64,000 bases of DNA from K189A clade bacterium (lineage in GTDB: Bacteria > Pseudomonadota > Gammaproteobacteria > Pseudomonadales > Azotimanducaceae): assembly GCA_902613475.1 (NCBI GenBank), contig CACMHG010000003.1, positions 25,229 to 89,228 on the forward strand. The letters run 5' to 3'. The notes below the pieces were generated by a model. The model saw only the letters and a program-made list of their open reading frames with translations, made no database searches and was not told the DNA's origin. Shown one piece after another: positions 62,875-64,000 of the stretch. Each line of letters starts with the position of its first letter. Position 1 is the first letter of the stretch. The position numbers and the translations under genes were made by a program.

Positions 62875-64000
62875 ATGGACGATAGCGCATCGAATGCCAC
62901 CGACAGCGTGGCAGGAAAATCTGACTGGACAATATACCGGCGCCTGCTGACCTATGTCGGACGTTATTGGGTTCTGCTGATTTTTGCCTTTGCAGGCTTT
63001 GTTACTGCTGCCGCGGCAGAGGGCTACTTCGTTACCCTGTTTGGCAATCTTATTGATGACTGGGATAACGCGAAGGTGCGGGCCGCGGCGACCATACCCT
63101 TAATGATGGCGCTCGTAACCGTGGCAAGAGCGGTAGGTGCCATCGTCGGCGAAGCTGCGATGTCGCGAGTCTCCTTTGGCGTGGTTTACGACCTGCGCGA
63201 ACAGCTGTTCGGTCATATCCTGAAGTCGCCTAGCAGCTACTTTGATAACGCGAACCAAGGCCATATTGTTTCTCAGATTACCTTTACCGTAACTCAGCTG
63301 CGGGATACCGGCACCGATGCCCTGCGTGCACTGATTCAAGACGGCTTAAAGGTCATTGCTTACTTGGTCTTCTTATTCTTGATCGATTGGCGGTTGACCC
63401 TGCTATTCATTGCCATGGCACCTGTGTTGGGTCTTATCGTCGTCTTCGCCAGTAACCGGTTTCGTCGCATTAGCCGTCGCATTCAACATTCCATGGGTGA
63501 CGTCACTCATGTGGTCTCAGAGGTTGCCAACGGTTATCGCGAGGTCAAGATCTTCGGCGGCCAGCAACAGGAAGAGGACCGGTTCTTGCGGGCGAGCAAA
63601 GTGAATCGCCAGCAAAACATGAAAATGGTAATCACCAAGGTATTCAGCTCACAAACCAACGAGACGATTATTGCGCTTGGTTTATGCGGCCTGATTGTCG
63701 TGCTCTACAGCCCCGAATTTGGTGTACAGCTTTCCAGCGGCAAGGCGGTAGAGTTCTTGGTGCTCGCGGGGATGCTCGGCCGTCCCATTAGAAAGTTGTC
63801 AGAGATCAATGCGAAGCTGCAGCGCGGCTTCGCCGCAGCGGAGGATATTTTCAAGCAGCTAGACTCCGGCATCGAAAGCAACGAGGGTGATTTCGAGCTT
63901 GACCGGGCCATGGGTCAGGTGTCGATTCAAGACGTTAGCTTTCGCTACACCCCAGATGGTCCGGATGTACTGAAGAATATCCACTTGGATATAGCTCCCG
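62875..64000 (+). CDS. msbA: Lipid A flippase MsbA (partial, 3' end beyond window)
   Basis: The first 375 codons of an ABC exporter. The six-helix domain includes FAGFVTAAAAEGYFVTLFGN, SSYFDNANQGHIVSQITFTV and DGLKVIAYLVFLFLIDWRLT, followed by the coupling helix and the start of the ATPase domain (VSIQDVSFRYTPDGPDVLKN). Walker A would come next, outside the window. MsbA moves lipid A-core across the inner membrane. In many gammaproteobacteria lpxK follows. Start ATG 62875 lies three bases after exbD. Confidence 0.9.
   Translation, partial: MDDSASNATDSVAGKSDWTIYRRLLTYVGRYWVLLIFAFAGFVTAAAAEGYFVTLFGNLIDDWDNAKVRAAATIPLMMALVTVARAVGAIVGEAAMSRVSFGVVYDLREQLFGHILKSPSSYFDNANQGHIVSQITFTVTQLRDTGTDALRALIQDGLKVIAYLVFLFLIDWRLTLLFIAMAPVLGLIVVFASNRFRRISRRIQHSMGDVTHVVSEVANGYREVKIFGGQQQEEDRFLRASKVNRQQNMKMVITKVFSSQTNETIIALGLCGLIVVLYSPEFGVQLSSGKAVEFLVLAGMLGRPIRKLSEINAKLQRGFAAAEDIFKQLDSGIESNEGDFELDRAMGQVSIQDVSFRYTPDGPDVLKNIHLDIAP

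Overview
This window is a stretch of gammaproteobacterial chromosome, most likely from a marine, aerobic, sodium-using heterotroph of the OM60/NOR5 (Halieaceae) type or a close relative. The placement is inference. It rests on the gene order lolC-lolD-lolE / DUF2062 / comEC / exbB / exbD / msbA, an EpmC-type EF-P hydroxylase, a SUF operon with sufT and sufE, ApbE-NqrM (Na+-NQR maturation), an OadGAB sodium pump, and a large TonB receptor with many acyl-CoA ligases. There are no phage genes, transposases, CRISPR arrays or rRNA. Coding density is high and many neighbouring genes overlap by 1-13 bases.

Layout. 0-5.4 kb: a partial YeiH-type permease, two small regulator-like genes (XRE, DUF6482), a Lys/Ala-rich XRE protein, an SsuD-like flavin monooxygenase, and a minus-strand Ldh2-family dehydrogenase followed by a 52-residue membrane microprotein. 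5.5 kb: tRNA-Arg(ACG). 5.8-9.1 kb: oadG-oadA-oadB. 9.1-14.4 kb: a SPOR/CBM9-like/DUF5916 outer-membrane protein translationally coupled to a DMSO-reductase-family molybdoenzyme. 14.4-15.8 kb: about 1.4 kb without a recognisable gene. 15.8-21.4 kb: a TonB-dependent receptor broken by one extra G in a G9 tract, a soluble TonB-C-terminal-domain protein, and a membrane adenylate cyclase. 21.46-21.78 kb: tRNA-Arg(CCU) split by a 248-nt group I intron. 21.8-28.7 kb: nitroreductase, aroA, malonyl-CoA synthetase, acyl-CoA ligase, and two glycosyltransferase-like genes of the TIGR04283/TIGR04282 pair. 28.7-34.6 kb: minus-strand sufBCDS-sufA-sufT-sufE operon. 35-43 kb: methyltransferase, tusA-epmC-FAD oxidoreductase-NAD kinase-like operon, alaA, msrB, acyl-CoA ligase. 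42.5-45.5 kb: a spermidine-synthase-like enzyme and its probable membrane partner, separated by a vapBC toxin-antitoxin module and a coiled-coil protein. 45.5-48.7 kb: rhodanese, enoyl-CoA hydratase, histidine phosphatase, dicarboxylate symporter. 48.9-64 kb: apbE-nqrM, lolCDE, DUF2062, comEC, DUF2244, clpB, a DSD1-type PLP enzyme, exbB-exbD and a truncated msbA.

How it fits together. OadGAB and the NQR maturation genes point to sodium energetics. SUF, TusA and the rhodanese handle sulfur for Fe-S clusters and tRNA. Lol, MsbA and Exb serve the envelope. The receptor, TonB-like protein and DUF5916 protein are outer-membrane functions.

The clearest unusual element is the group I intron in the anticodon loop of tRNA-Arg(CCU). 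Its P1 guide, P2, P3, P4 and P7 pairings can all be read from the sequence, and its core resembles the Azoarcus tRNA-Ile intron. Other points worth attention are the G9 frameshift in the TonB receptor, an apparent ATT start for the adenylate cyclase, and four convergent gene pairs whose stop codons share a palindromic CTAG or TTAA.
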